64,000 bases of DNA, taken from the NCBI RefSeq assembly GCF_013344475.1, contig NZ_JABUOU010000002.1:62001-126000 (forward strand), given 5' to 3'. A program made the translations under genes and the position numbers. Under the pieces are notes generated by a model. The model searched no databases. It worked only from the letters and a program-made list of their open reading frames with translations, and had not been told where the DNA came from. Below are positions 42,941-52,542 of this stretch, piece by piece; position 1 is the stretch's first letter, and the number at the start of each line of letters is the position of its first letter. This DNA comes from Martelella limonii (GTDB lineage Bacteria > Pseudomonadota > Alphaproteobacteria > Rhizobiales > Rhizobiaceae).

Positions 42941-44428
42941 GTGGCCGGACGCGTTCTTCTTCAATTCTTTCATTGGTATTATCCCGACGGTGGTCATCTG
43001 TGGAATGAGGTTGCCGAGCGGGCAGAAAGCCTCGCCGCGATGGGGGTCACCGATGTCTGGCTGCCGCCTGCCGGCAAGGGCGCGAATGGAGGCTATTCTG
43101 TTGGCTACGACGCCTATGACCTGTTCGACCTCGGCGAGTTCGATCAGAAGGGAACGGTTGCCACCAAATATGGCGACCGCGCCGCCTTCGAAAACGCCTG
43201 CCGCGCGCTTTCCGATCACGGCATCGGTGCGATCCATGATGTTGTCTTCAATCACAAGATGGGGGGCGACGAGCGCGAGGCGGTCAAGGTGCGGCGCGCC
43301 AATCCGGACAACAGGAACGAGATCGAAGACGAGGTTTTTGACGCCCACGCCTATACGCGCTTCACCTTTCCGGGCCGCCAGGGCAAATATTCGGAATTCA
43401 TCTGGACGCATAAGTGCTTCACTGGGGTCGATTACATCGAGGATCCGAGCGACACCGGCGTGTTCCGTCTCATCAACGAGTACGGCGAAGGGGAATGGAG
43501 CCAGGAGGTCGACGAAGAGCTCGGCAATTACGATTATCTGATCGGCTCCGATGTCGAGTTCCGCAACCGCGCCGTCTACGAGGAACTGAAATACTGGGGC
43601 CGCTGGTTTGCCGAACAGGTGCCGGTCGCCGGCTTCCGCCTCGATGCGGCCAAGCATATTCCGGCATGGTTCTTCCGCGACTGGATCGGTCACATGCGCG
43701 AGAACGTGAAGGACGACCTGTTCGTGGTTGCCGAATACTGGCATCCCGATATCGGTGCGCTCAGCCATTACCTCGATCTCGTCGATCGCCAGCTGATGCT
43801 GTTCGATGTCGGGCTGCACCACCGGCTGCATGAGGCTTCGGCAAGCGGCGACAGCTTCGACATGCGCACGATCTTCGACGGATCGCTGCTTTCTGTCCAT
43901 CCCGAACATACGGTCACGCTGGTCGAAAACCACGACACCCAGCCGCTGCAATCGCTGGAAGCAGCCGTGGAGCCATGGTTCAAGCCGCTGGCCTATGCCT
44001 TGATCCTGATGCGCGAACAGGGCACGCCGAGCATCTTCTACGCCGACCTGTTCGGCACCGAGTATCGTGACAAGGGCAATGACGGTAACGACTACGACAT
44101 TGTCATGCCGAGGATCGAGTGCCTGCCGAAGCTGATCGAGGCCCGCAGGCGGTACGCCAATGGCGGCCAGACCGATGTTTTCGAAGATCCGCATTGCCTC
44201 GCGATCGTCCGCCACGGCACCGACGATGCGCCGGGTTCGGTCACGGTGCTGACCAATGCCGGCGAAAATGCGCGCGAGATCGAGCTTGGCGAGACCCACG
44301 GAAACGCTTCCTTCCGCGATTTCCTGGGACACCGCGAGGATGTCGTGACCACCGACGAAAACGGCAAGGCTAGCTTTCCGGTCAATGGCGGCAGCGTCAG
44401 CGTCTGGGTGCGGGAAGACAGTCTCTGA
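42941..44428 (+). CDS. cytoplasmic alpha-amylase (GH13)
   Basis: A 495-aa GH13 alpha-amylase without signal peptide. The catalytic nucleophile is Asp235 in GFRLDAAKH, the acid/base Glu265 in VVAEYW, and the transition-state Asp332 in VENHDTQP. IHDVVFNHKMGGDE is conserved region I, with the GG-D calcium site of subfamily 5. It would hydrolyse intracellular starch, maltodextrin or glycogen. Translation starts at GTG 42941 with GAGGG 4 nt before it. It is isolated from known glycogen genes; its product may act on imported oligosaccharides, but no sugar importer is nearby. Confidence 0.9.
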   Translation: MAGRVLLQFFHWYYPDGGHLWNEVAERAESLAAMGVTDVWLPPAGKGANGGYSVGYDAYDLFDLGEFDQKGTVATKYGDRAAFENACRALSDHGIGAIHDVVFNHKMGGDEREAVKVRRANPDNRNEIEDEVFDAHAYTRFTFPGRQGKYSEFIWTHKCFTGVDYIEDPSDTGVFRLINEYGEGEWSQEVDEELGNYDYLIGSDVEFRNRAVYEELKYWGRWFAEQVPVAGFRLDAAKHIPAWFFRDWIGHMRENVKDDLFVVAEYWHPDIGALSHYLDLVDRQLMLFDVGLHHRLHEASASGDSFDMRTIFDGSLLSVHPEHTVTLVENHDTQPLQSLEAAVEPWFKPLAYALILMREQGTPSIFYADLFGTEYRDKGNDGNDYDIVMPRIECLPKLIEARRRYANGGQTDVFEDPHCLAIVRHGTDDAPGSVTVLTNAGENAREIELGETHGNASFRDFLGHREDVVTTDENGKASFPVNGGSVSVWVREDSL

Positions 44429-44791
44429 AAGGGCCGGAGGCGGCTGCGATGAAGGAGGAGCCGTGTCGCGCGAATACAAAGGGTCGCGGTGATTGTTGCA
44501 GGGAAGTCCGTTTTGACTGCGTTACCGAAAAGAAATTGCTCTTCGGGTCGAAAACTGTGGATAGAGCCATGGCTCTCCGCTCGGCTGCGCAACAAAATTT
44601 CCCTGAGGCTGCCGGGTGTTTGCGAATGCTGCGCAAACATTCCTGTCTGCGTACAAAGCTTTCCAAAATACCATTCTGTTCGGATAATGGTCGTGAAGGG
44701 TGGATTTTAATCGATTGTTTCATCTAAGTTTATCGGCTTAAGGTTGATCCAAAGCCCTGCGCAAGGGGCAACTCCAGAAGGAACCAGGACC
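44429..44791. other. 363-bp intergenic region with palindromes before oppA
   Basis: No gene is supported. It holds a perfect 14-bp palindrome AGAGCCATGGCTCT (44563-44576) and a hairpin TGTTTGCG-AATGCTG-CGCAAACA (44617-44639). The last 90 bp are AT-rich and must carry the oppA promoter, though no convincing -35/-10 pair stands out. The hairpin could be an operator or attenuator for opp. Confidence 0.45.
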
Positions 44792-46399
44792 ATGAAGAAA
44801 ACACTGATGCTTTCCGCAGCCCTGAGCCTCGTGCTCGCAGCGCCCGTGCTTGCAGCCAGCCCCGGCGCCGATGAAAAGCTCTCCGACAACCAGACCGTCA
44901 ACTACTGGCTCCTCGATTCCAACAAGACGAAGGATCCGCAGAAGAATTCGGATGTCGAAGGCTCGCATATCGCCCGCCAGCTGTTCGAAGGCCTGTTCAA
45001 CCAGAGCAATGAAGGCGAGCTGGTTCCGGGCGTGGCGACGAGCTTCGATGTTTCCGACGACAAGACGGTCTACACGTTCCATCTGCGCCCGGAGGCCAAG
45101 TGGTCGAACGGCGATCCTGTGACCGCCGATGACTTCGTTTTTGCGTGGCAGCGTCTTGTCGATCCAGCCACCGGCTCGACCTATGCCTGGTACGAAGAGC
45201 TGATGAATGTGAAGAATTCGTCGGAAATCATCGCCGGCGATGTCGCGCCCACCGAACTTGGCGTCAAGGCCGTTGACGATCACACTTTCGAAGTCACGCT
45301 CAACAGCCCGATCCCGTTCTTCACCAAGATGCTGACCCACACCTCGACCTTCCCGGTCAACAGGGCCGTGGTCGAGGAATATGGCGATGAGTGGACCCAG
45401 CCCGGCAAGCTCGTCGGCAATGGCGCCTACAAGCTTGTCGACGACAAGCTCGGTCAGGACATCACGCTCGAGCGTAACGAGAATTACTGGGACAATGACA
45501 ACACGGTGATCGACACGCTCCACTTCCAGGCCGTCAACGACCAGGATCAGGCGCTGACCCGCTATCTTGCCGGCGAATTCGATTATGTCGAGCTGCCCTC
45601 CGGCCAGTTCCCGCGTCTGAAGGAAGAATATCCGGACCAGACCCACGCCGTGCCGCGCTCCTGCACCTATGCGTTCCTGTTCAATCTCTCGGACAAGGGA
45701 CCGGAAGCGTTGAAGGATGTGCGCGTGCGCAAGGCGCTCTCCTATGCGATGAACCGCGACGTCGTGGTCAACAACATCACCCGCGGCGGCCAGAAGCCGG
45801 CCTATAGCTGGACCTATTTCGCCACCTCCGACTTCACGCCGCCGGTCACGGATTATTCTGAGTGGACGCAGGAAGAGCGCAACGAGAAGGCCGTCGAGCT
45901 GCTGGAAGAGGCCGGTTACGACAAGAACAATCCGCTGAACCTCACGCTTTCCTACAACACGTCTGACGACCACAAGAAGATCGCAGTCGCCGCGCAGCAG
46001 TTCTGGAAGGCGATCGGCGTCAATGTCACGCTCAACAATGCCGAGTGGAAGGTCTATCTGGACGACCTCAAGAACTACAATTTCGACATCGGCCGCTACG
46101 CATGGTGCGGCGACTATGATGAGGCTTCGACCTATCTCGATTATTTCCGCACGGGCGGCATGAATTACGGCGGCTTCTCCGATCCGGACTACGACGAAAT
46201 GATGAAGGCGTCGTTGACGGCGGAAGATCCGGCCGCCGACTATGACAAGGCCGAGCAGATCCTCGCCGAGCAGATGCCGCTGGTGCCGATCTACTTCTAT
46301 TCGACACCGGTCATGGTGCCGGCCGATCTCAAGGGCCTGCCGGTCGAAAACGTTCTGCAGAACTGGTACGGCAAGGACCTTTACCGGGTCGCCGAGTAA
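44792..46399 (+). CDS. oppA: oligopeptide ABC transporter substrate-binding protein
   Basis: A 535-aa exported solute-binding protein of SBP family 5. Its signal peptide is MKKTLMLSAALSLVLAAPVLA. NYWLLDSNKTKDPQKN-like sequence, VYTFHLRPEAKWSNGDPVTA and the NENYWDNDNTVID segment are standard OppA motifs. It delivers peptides to OppBC in the inner membrane. The start at 44792 is clear from the signal peptide; AGGAACCAGGACC precedes it. A long stem-loop follows its stop, consistent with higher expression of the binding protein than of the rest of the operon. Confidence 0.94.
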   Translation: MKKTLMLSAALSLVLAAPVLAASPGADEKLSDNQTVNYWLLDSNKTKDPQKNSDVEGSHIARQLFEGLFNQSNEGELVPGVATSFDVSDDKTVYTFHLRPEAKWSNGDPVTADDFVFAWQRLVDPATGSTYAWYEELMNVKNSSEIIAGDVAPTELGVKAVDDHTFEVTLNSPIPFFTKMLTHTSTFPVNRAVVEEYGDEWTQPGKLVGNGAYKLVDDKLGQDITLERNENYWDNDNTVIDTLHFQAVNDQDQALTRYLAGEFDYVELPSGQFPRLKEEYPDQTHAVPRSCTYAFLFNLSDKGPEALKDVRVRKALSYAMNRDVVVNNITRGGQKPAYSWTYFATSDFTPPVTDYSEWTQEERNEKAVELLEEAGYDKNNPLNLTLSYNTSDDHKKIAVAAQQFWKAIGVNVTLNNAEWKVYLDDLKNYNFDIGRYAWCGDYDEASTYLDYFRTGGMNYGGFSDPDYDEMMKASLTAEDPAADYDKAEQILAEQMPLVPIYFYSTPVMVPADLKGLPVENVLQNWYGKDLYRVAE

Positions 46400-46406
46400 G
46401 CGGGCA

Positions 46407-46433
46407 GGGGGCGGCGCCGCAAGCGCTGCCCCC
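46407..46433 (+). promoter_or_regulatory. oppA-oppB intercistronic stem-loop
   Basis: GGGGGCGGCGC (46407-46417) pairs with GCGCTGCCCCC (46423-46433) over 11 bp with one G-U; the loop is CGCAA. It lies 7 bp after the oppA stop and has no U-tract, fitting a 3'-end stabiliser or partial terminator that raises OppA over OppBCDF. Confidence 0.6.
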
Positions 46434-46525
46434 GATGCTTCCCATCTTCCGTCCGTTTTCGCGGTTGCGGCTGCGCCATTGTTGCGCAACCATGCATCAT
46501 ACGGACCAATGAGGACCGGCTGATC

Positions 46526-47452
46526 ATGCTCGGCTACATCGTCAAACGCCTGTTTGTTGCGATTCCCACGATCCTTCTGCTGATCGTGTTTTCCTTCTTT
46601 CTGATGCACGCCGCCCCAGGCGGGCCGTTCACATCCGAGCGCGCCCTGCCGCCGCAGGTGATGGCCAATATCAACGCCAAGTACGGCCTCGACCAGCCGC
46701 TTCTGGTGCAGCTATCGGATTATATCTGGGGCATCGTCACCCGCTTCGATTTCGGTCCGTCCTTCGTCTATCCGGATCAGACCGTGAATTCGATCATTGC
46801 CCAGGGCTTTCCGGTGACGCTGACCTATGGGCTGCTCTCGGCGGTGGTGGCATCGCTCGTCGGCGTCACCCTCGGCGTGGTCGCCGCCGTCCGCCACAAC
46901 AGCTGGCTCGACAGCCTCGCCGTCGGCATTTCGGTCGGCGCGCAAGTGCTGCCGAATTTCGTGATGGCGCCGGTGCTGGTGCTGGTGTTCACGCTATGGC
47001 TCGGCTGGCTGCCCGGCGGCGGCTGGGGCGGGCTTTCGCATCCCTCCTACATCATCATGCCGGTGATCGCGCTTTCGACCTCCTACATGGCTTCGATCGC
47101 ACGCATCACCCGATCTTCCATGCTGGAAGTGATGAATTCCAACCACATCCGCACAGCCAAGGCGAAGGGGCTTCCGATGCGCCGCATCGTCATGCGCCAT
47201 GCGCTGAAGCCCGCGCTTCTGCCGGTGATTTCCTATCTCGGTCCGGCCTTTGTCGGCATGATCACCGGTTCGGTGGTGATCGACATGTTCTTCTCGACCG
47301 GCGGCATCGGCAAGTTCTTCGTCGATTCGGCGCTCAACCGCGACTATGCCGTGATGATGGGGATCACCATCCTGCTCGGCGCGCTCACCATCGCCTTCAA
47401 CCTCCTCGTCGATATCCTCTATGCCTGGATCGACCCGAAAATCAGGTACTGA
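46526..47452 (+). CDS. oppB: oligopeptide ABC transporter permease OppB
   Basis: A 308-aa inner-membrane permease with six predicted helices. MLGYIVKRLFVAIPTILLL is the classic OppB/DppB start, and the EAA loop is IRTAKAKGLPMRRIVMRHALK. It forms the translocation channel with OppC. Upstream is oppA with an attenuating stem-loop; downstream oppC starts 3 bp after the stop. The length is typical of OppB. Confidence 0.94.
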   Translation: MLGYIVKRLFVAIPTILLLIVFSFFLMHAAPGGPFTSERALPPQVMANINAKYGLDQPLLVQLSDYIWGIVTRFDFGPSFVYPDQTVNSIIAQGFPVTLTYGLLSAVVASLVGVTLGVVAAVRHNSWLDSLAVGISVGAQVLPNFVMAPVLVLVFTLWLGWLPGGGWGGLSHPSYIIMPVIALSTSYMASIARITRSSMLEVMNSNHIRTAKAKGLPMRRIVMRHALKPALLPVISYLGPAFVGMITGSVVIDMFFSTGGIGKFFVDSALNRDYAVMMGITILLGALTIAFNLLVDILYAWIDPKIRY

Positions 47453-47455
47453 GCC

Positions 47456-48382
47456 ATGATGATCGCGAAAGATAAGCTCAACAGCCTCAACGAGGCGATG
47501 GCAGAGGGCAATGAAAAGGGGCGTTCGCCCTTCGCCGATGCCAGGGTGCGATTTTTCAAGAACCGGCTGGCGCTGATCGGGCTTCTGCTGCTCGCCTTCA
47601 TCGTCGCTTTTGCGGTTTTCGGTCCATTCATCGCGCGCTGGCCGATTGACGAGATCGACTTCATGGTGATGGGCGATATCGCCCGTGATGGCGGTCCGTC
47701 CTTCGCCAACGGCCATTATTTCGGGACGGATGATCTCGGCCGCGATCTCTTCGCCCGCACCGTGCTCGGCACCCAGATCTCGCTTGCCGTCGGCCTGATC
47801 GGCTCCTCGATTGCCGTTCTCGTCGGCACCATCTACGGCGCGGCGTCCGGATATTTCGGCGGCCGCATCGACGGTGTGATGATGCGGATCGTCGATATCC
47901 TGCTCGCTATCCCGTACATGTTCGTGCTGATCCTGCTTCTGGTGATGTTCGGCCGTTCGCTGGTGCTGCTGTTCGTCGGCATCGGGCTTCTGTCCTGGCT
48001 CGAGATGAGCCGGATCGTGCGCGGCCAGACGCTGACGCTCAAGGGGCGCGAATATATCGAGGCCGCGCAGGCGACAGGCGTTGCGCCCCGCACCATCATC
48101 CGGCGCCATATCGTGCCAAACCTTCTTGGCGTGGTCATTGTCTATGCCACGCTTCTTGTGCCGGGGATGATCCTGTCCGAGAGCTTCATCTCCTTCCTCG
48201 GCCTTGGCGTTCAGGAACCGCTGACGAGCCTCGGAGCGCTGATTTCGCAAGGGGCGGCCACGATGAATTACGGAACGCTCTGGCAGCTCGTCTTTCCGCT
48301 GCTGTTCTTCATCCTCACGCTGTTTTCGTTCTTCTTTCTGGGCGATGGACTGCGCGATGCGCTCGACCCGAAGGATCGATGA
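47456..48382 (+). CDS. oppC: oligopeptide ABC transporter permease OppC
   Basis: A 308-aa permease. The N-terminal cytoplasmic helix ends with FFKNRLALIGLLLLAFIV, the periplasmic loop has GTDDLGRDLFARTV, a hallmark of OppC/DppC, and the EAA loop is YIEAAQATGVAPRTIIRRHI. Two adjacent ATGs (47456 and 47459) could start it; both are equally compatible with the gap to oppB. Its stop overlaps the oppD start as ATGA (48379-48382). Confidence 0.94.
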   Translation: MMIAKDKLNSLNEAMAEGNEKGRSPFADARVRFFKNRLALIGLLLLAFIVAFAVFGPFIARWPIDEIDFMVMGDIARDGGPSFANGHYFGTDDLGRDLFARTVLGTQISLAVGLIGSSIAVLVGTIYGAASGYFGGRIDGVMMRIVDILLAIPYMFVLILLLVMFGRSLVLLFVGIGLLSWLEMSRIVRGQTLTLKGREYIEAAQATGVAPRTIIRRHIVPNLLGVVIVYATLLVPGMILSESFISFLGLGVQEPLTSLGALISQGAATMNYGTLWQLVFPLLFFILTLFSFFFLGDGLRDALDPKDR

Positions 48383-49365
48383 TCATGGCGCTGCTTGATG
48401 TGAATGATCTCAACGTCCGCTTTCAGACCAATTCCGGCCCGGTCTATGCCGTGCGCGGCGTCGACATGAAGCTTGATCGCGGCGAGACGCTCGCGATCGT
48501 GGGCGAGAGCGGCTCTGGCAAGAGCCAGACCGTGTTTGCGATGATGGGCCTGCTTGCCGGCAATGGCGAGGCGAGCGGCTCGGTGAAATTCGATGGCACC
48601 GAAATCCTCAATGCCGCGCCGAAGGTGTTGAACCCGATCCGGGCAAACCGGATGGCGATCATCTTCCAGGATCCGATGACGTCGCTGAACCCCTATATGC
48701 GGGTCTCCGACCAGATGGCCGAAGTGCTCCAGCTCCACAAGGGCATGAGCAAGCGCGCCGCCGTGAAGGAGGCAGCGCAGATGCTGGATGCGGTGCGCAT
48801 TCCCGATGCCGCCTCGCGGGTGAACCTCTATCCGCACGAATTTTCCGGCGGCATGCGCCAGCGGGTGATGATCGCCATGGCGCTGCTCTGTCGTCCCGAC
48901 GTGCTGATCGCCGATGAGCCGACCACCGCGCTCGATGTCACGGTGCAGGCGCAGATCATGAAGCTCCTGCACGAGTTGCAGAAGGAGTTCGGCATGGCGC
49001 TCATCCTGATCACGCACGATCTTGGCGTGGTTGCAGGTTCCGCCGAGCGGGTGATCGTGATGTATGGCGGGCAGGTGATGGAAAAGGGGCCGGTCCATCC
49101 GCTGTTTGCCGAGCCGACCCATCCCTATACGCGCGGCCTCCTCGGCTCCGTTCCCCGCGTCGACCGGCAGGACGAGGCGCTGCTGTCGATCCCCGGCAAT
49201 CCGCCCAATATGGCGAAGATGCATCGGGGCTGTCCCTTCGCCCCGCGCTGCGATTTCGCCGGCGATGACTGTGTCGATCATCTCGATCCACTGACGGAAT
49301 TCGCCCCGGGCCGGTACCGCGCCTGCAACCGTCCGGTCTCCGTGGTCACGGGAGGAAGTCAATGA
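48379..49365 (+). CDS. oppD: oligopeptide ABC transporter ATPase OppD
   Basis: A 328-aa ABC ATPase. Walker A is GESGSGKSQ, the signature is [15 protein letters not shown], Walker B is [12 protein letters not shown], and the C-terminal oligopeptide domain ends with a Cys-rich [16 protein letters not shown] segment that in relatives binds a 4Fe-4S cluster. It pairs with OppF. An alternative start at 48385 (MALLDVND) is possible. Both ends overlap neighbours by 4 bp (ATGA), giving coupled translation. Confidence 0.94.
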   Translation: MIMALLDVNDLNVRFQTNSGPVYAVRGVDMKLDRGETLAIVGESGSGKSQTVFAMMGLLAGNGEASGSVKFDGTEILNAAPKVLNPIRANRMAIIFQDPMTSLNPYMRVSDQMAEVLQLHKGMSKRAAVKEAAQMLDAVRIPDAASRVNLYPHEFSGGMRQRVMIAMALLCRPDVLIADEPTTALDVTVQAQIMKLLHELQKEFGMALILITHDLGVVAGSAERVIVMYGGQVMEKGPVHPLFAEPTHPYTRGLLGSVPRVDRQDEALLSIPGNPPNMAKMHRGCPFAPRCDFAGDDCVDHLDPLTEFAPGRYRACNRPVSVVTGGSQ

Positions 49366-50381
49366 CAGCGCTTCTGAAGGCGGAAGATGTCCGCGTTACA
49401 TTCGAGATCCACCGCCGCGGCGCGATGCCGTGGGCAAAGGCCCTCAAGCTTCATGCGGTCAACGGCGTCAGTTTCGAGCTCAACGCCGGCGAGACGCTGG
49501 GCATTGTCGGCGAATCGGGCTGCGGCAAGTCCACGCTAGCGCGTTCGATCATCCGCATGGTGCCGGCCACGGGCACCGTGCGCTGGAATGACGAAACCGA
49601 CCTCCTGTCGCTGTCGCCAAAGGCGATGATGCGCTATCGCAACGATATCCAGATGATCTTTCAGGATCCACTGGCAAGCCTCAACCCGCGCATGCAGGTT
49701 GGCGATATCATTGCCGAGCCGCTGAAGACCCACGACAGGAGCCTGTCGTCGAAGGAAGTCCGCGCACGTGTCGAGGAAATGATGCGTCTCGTTGGCCTTC
49801 TGCCGAACCAGATCAACCGCTATCCGCACGAATTCTCCGGCGGCCAGTGCCAGCGCATCGGCATTGCCCGTGCCCTGATCGTCAAGCCGAAGCTGATCAT
49901 CTGCGACGAGCCGGTTTCCGCGCTCGACGTTTCGATCCAGGCGCAGGTGATCAACCTTTTGATGGATCTGCAGCGCGATCTCGGTCTTGCGCTGATGTTC
50001 ATCGCGCATGACCTTTCCGTGGTCAAACACATCTCGACGCGCGTGATGGTGCTCTATCTTGGCCAGGTGATGGAGATCGCGCCAAGCGTCGATCTCTATG
50101 CCTCGCCGCAGCATCCCTATACCCAGGCGCTGTTGTCGGCGGTGCCGATCCCCGATCCGGAAATCGAGCGGAACAAGAGATTTTTGCCGATCGAAGGGGA
50201 TCTGCCAAGCCCGCTCAACCCTCCGTCCGGTTGCGTTTTCCGCACGCGCTGCCCGCGTGCAACTGAACTCTGCGCCAGGGAGGAGCCAAAGCTTCGTCCT
50301 GCCGGCGATCACGCCGCGCAGCAGGTCGCCTGTCATTATCCGGGGCCGGCGAAGCCGGAAGAGCTTGAGGCGGCCGTCTAG
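49362..50381 (+). CDS. oppF: oligopeptide ABC transporter ATPase OppF
   Basis: A 339-aa ABC ATPase. Walker A is GESGCGKST, the signature is FSGGQCQRIGIARAL, Walker B is LIICDEPVSALD, with the C-terminal GCVFRTRCPRATELC segment carrying the FeS-type cysteines. The Cys in the signature (SGGQCQR) replaces the more usual Arg or Gln, an allowed variation. Last gene of the opp operon, 131 bp before rbfA. Confidence 0.94.
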   Translation: MTALLKAEDVRVTFEIHRRGAMPWAKALKLHAVNGVSFELNAGETLGIVGESGCGKSTLARSIIRMVPATGTVRWNDETDLLSLSPKAMMRYRNDIQMIFQDPLASLNPRMQVGDIIAEPLKTHDRSLSSKEVRARVEEMMRLVGLLPNQINRYPHEFSGGQCQRIGIARALIVKPKLIICDEPVSALDVSIQAQVINLLMDLQRDLGLALMFIAHDLSVVKHISTRVMVLYLGQVMEIAPSVDLYASPQHPYTQALLSAVPIPDPEIERNKRFLPIEGDLPSPLNPPSGCVFRTRCPRATELCAREEPKLRPAGDHAAQQVACHYPGPAKPEELEAAV

Positions 50382-50512
50382 CGCCTCCCGCCCGCTTGCC
50401 CTCGATTGACCTTCGCGTCCCGAAGCGCTAAACGGGGCGCCACATGGCGTCCGGCCGGGTTCGAACCCCGTCAGACCGGATCGAAAACGAACACGAACGA
50501 ATCAGGACTTTT

Positions 50513-50923
50513 ATGACGAGAGCTACCTCCTCGGCGCCCTCCCAGCGCATGCTGCGCGTTGGCGAACAGGTGCGCGCCGCCATTACCAAGGTGCTGCAGC
50601 GGGGCGAACTCCTCGATCCGCTGCTCGAGACCACGGTGATTTCGATTTCCGAAGTCAGGATGTCGCCGGACCTGAAGGTCGCGACCGCCTATGTCACGCC
50701 GCTTGGCCAGACCGACCATGATGCCGTGGTCAAGGCGCTGAACCATCATGCCAAGTTCCTGCGCGGCCGGATCAGCCGGGAACTGCGGCAAATGAAGTAC
50801 ATGCCGGAGCTGCGCTTCCGCGACGACACCAGTTTCGAGAACTATCGCAAGATCGACGAATTGCTGCACTCGCCAGAAGTGGCGCGCGATCTCGATCATG
50901 ATGAAGACGACACAGAAGAATAA
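50513..50923 (+). CDS. rbfA: 30S ribosome-binding factor RbfA
   Basis: A 136-aa KH-fold protein that binds the 30S subunit and helps mature the 5' end of 16S rRNA, needed for growth in the cold. [21 protein letters not shown] and [22 protein letters not shown] are conserved. The start at 50513 has AGGA 5 nt upstream; a longer frame from 50444 adds unconserved residues. It is followed by truB at 2 bp, as in most bacteria, but infB is missing upstream: opp genes sit there instead. Confidence 0.93.
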   Translation: MTRATSSAPSQRMLRVGEQVRAAITKVLQRGELLDPLLETTVISISEVRMSPDLKVATAYVTPLGQTDHDAVVKALNHHAKFLRGRISRELRQMKYMPELRFRDDTSFENYRKIDELLHSPEVARDLDHDEDDTEE

Positions 50924-50925
50924 GC

Positions 50926-51858
50926 ATGGCACGACAGAGAAAACCCAAGGGCCGCCCGATTTCCGGTTGGCTGATCCTCGATAAGCCGATCGATTTCGGC
51001 TCGACCGAAGCCGTTTCCAAGATCAAGTGGCTGTTCAAGGCCCAGAAGGCCGGTCATGCCGGCACGCTCGATCCGCTCGCCTCCGGCATGCTGCCGATCG
51101 CGCTGGGTGATGCCACCAAGACCGTGCCCTACGTCATGGAAGGCCGGAAGATCTATGAATTCACGGTCACCTGGGGCGAGGAGCGCACCACGGACGATCT
51201 CGAGGGCGAGGTCAGCGAAAGCTCCGACAACCGTCCGTCGAAGGAAGCCATCGAGGCGCTGCTTGCGAAATACACCGGCGTCATCGAGCAGGTGCCGCCG
51301 CAGTTTTCCGCCATCAAGATCGATGGAAACCGCGCCTACGACCTGGCGCGAGAGGGCGAGACCGTCGATATCCCGACCCGTGAGGTCGAAATCCATCGGC
51401 TGACGCTTCTCGGATGCCCGGACGAGAATTCGGCTGAATTCGAGGTCGAATGTGGCAAGGGCACCTATGTGCGCGCACTTGCCCGCGACATGGGCCGCGA
51501 TCTCGGCTGCTTCGGCCACATCTCCTCGCTGCGCCGCCCCTTCGTCGCGCCGTTTGCCGAGGACATGCTGGTGCCGCTTTCGGAACTCACCGCACTGGAA
51601 GAGATCGAGGACGATGCCGAACGCTTTGCAGCGCTCGAGGAATATCTGATCGATACGTCCGAGGCACTGACGAGCCTGCCGCATGTACCGGTGACCGAAG
51701 AGCAGGCGCGCCGCCTGAAACTCGGCAATCCGATCATCCTGCGTGGCGCCCATGCGCCGGTGGAAGAGCCGGATGCTTATGCGTCCGTCGCCGGAAAGCT
51801 GGTGGCGATCGGCGAGATTGCCGAGGGCCAGTTCAGGCCGCGGCGCGTCTTCGGCTGA
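50926..51858 (+). CDS. truB: tRNA pseudouridine(55) synthase TruB
   Basis: A 310-aa enzyme forming pseudouridine 55 in the T-loop of tRNAs. The catalytic Asp49 is in [18 protein letters not shown], and [18 protein letters not shown] is the N-terminal motif. The C-terminal PUA-like domain ends at residue 310. It usually precedes rpsO and pnp; here an SdpI-type gene on the other strand follows instead. Start is clear ([16 protein letters not shown]). Confidence 0.95.
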   Translation: MARQRKPKGRPISGWLILDKPIDFGSTEAVSKIKWLFKAQKAGHAGTLDPLASGMLPIALGDATKTVPYVMEGRKIYEFTVTWGEERTTDDLEGEVSESSDNRPSKEAIEALLAKYTGVIEQVPPQFSAIKIDGNRAYDLAREGETVDIPTREVEIHRLTLLGCPDENSAEFEVECGKGTYVRALARDMGRDLGCFGHISSLRRPFVAPFAEDMLVPLSELTALEEIEDDAERFAALEEYLIDTSEALTSLPHVPVTEEQARRLKLGNPIILRGAHAPVEEPDAYASVAGKLVAIGEIAEGQFRPRRVFG

Positions 51859-51885
51859 TCGTGTAAAAGACGCCGGTACCCGGAA

Positions 51886-52542
51886 CTAGCCGTTCGAACG
51901 CTCCGGGTGCCGCGACCAGCGATAGCTGATCACGCTTGCTGCAAGCATCGGCACAGCCACGCAGGCCACAAGGGCTGCGACAAGCCACGGCCCTGCCGGG
52001 ACCACAAAGGCTACAATCACGAGCACGACGGCGAAGACGATCATGAGCTTGCCGGCGAGCCGGTGCGTTGCCTGCCAGATCAGCGGATCGGCGAGCGTCC
52101 ACGGCAGGCGCAATCCCGCATAGCGATTAGGCTGCGACTTCGGCAGGGCATTGCCGATCAGGACCATCAGCACAGCTTCAGCCAGGGCCACCAGCTGCAG
52201 CATGTCGATGTTGCGGCCAAGAGCCGTCATGACGACGCCCCCCTGGATTGCGAGGCAGATGATCAGGGCGGCCGTAATCGCTGCCCTTGCGACATGGCGT
52301 CCGTTCTGGGCCGAGCGGCGCCTGCCGGCAATGAGGTTCAGGCAAAGCATGGCAAGCGCGATCACAGGCAGGACCGCAAGCGCGTAGTTGCGCGGCCAGA
52401 AGGCATCGGGCGTGCCGTTGACGCCCCAGTGGATCGGCACGGCTGCGGTTGCCGGGATCATGATGAAGCCGAGCAGGGTGACAACAGCAAGGCCTGCCAG
52501 CAGCGCAAGCTGCATCAGGGATATGGGACTATTCTTCTTCAT
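51886..52542 (-). CDS. SdpI-family membrane protein
   Basis: A 218-aa protein with six predicted helices, combining an N-terminal DUF1648 domain (MIPATAAVPIHWGVNGTPDAFW) with an SdpI/YhfL domain (LPKSQPNRYAGLRLPWTL). In Bacillus SdpI gives immunity to the SdpC toxin and senses it, sequestering SdpR. Here no SdpC toxin gene is nearby. Its ATG is 14 bp inside the preceding regulator gene, a sign of coupling. In Proteobacteria such pairs are usually orphan and of unknown function. Confidence 0.85.
   Translation of the reverse strand: MKKNSPISLMQLALLAGLAVVTLLGFIMIPATAAVPIHWGVNGTPDAFWPRNYALAVLPVIALAMLCLNLIAGRRRSAQNGRHVARAAITAALIICLAIQGGVVMTALGRNIDMLQLVALAEAVLMVLIGNALPKSQPNRYAGLRLPWTLADPLIWQATHRLAGKLMIVFAVVLVIVAFVVPAGPWLVAALVACVAVPMLAASVISYRWSRHPERSNG

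Noticed and set aside
44397-44723. 108-codon minus-strand frame in the oppA leader region
   Set aside because: No homology, no Shine-Dalgarno, Cys/Arg/Ser-rich composition; the region is better seen as regulatory.
44738-46609. 623-codon minus-strand frame opposite oppA
   Set aside because: Ile/Val/Arg-rich antisense shadow of OppA; no domain and no ribosome site.
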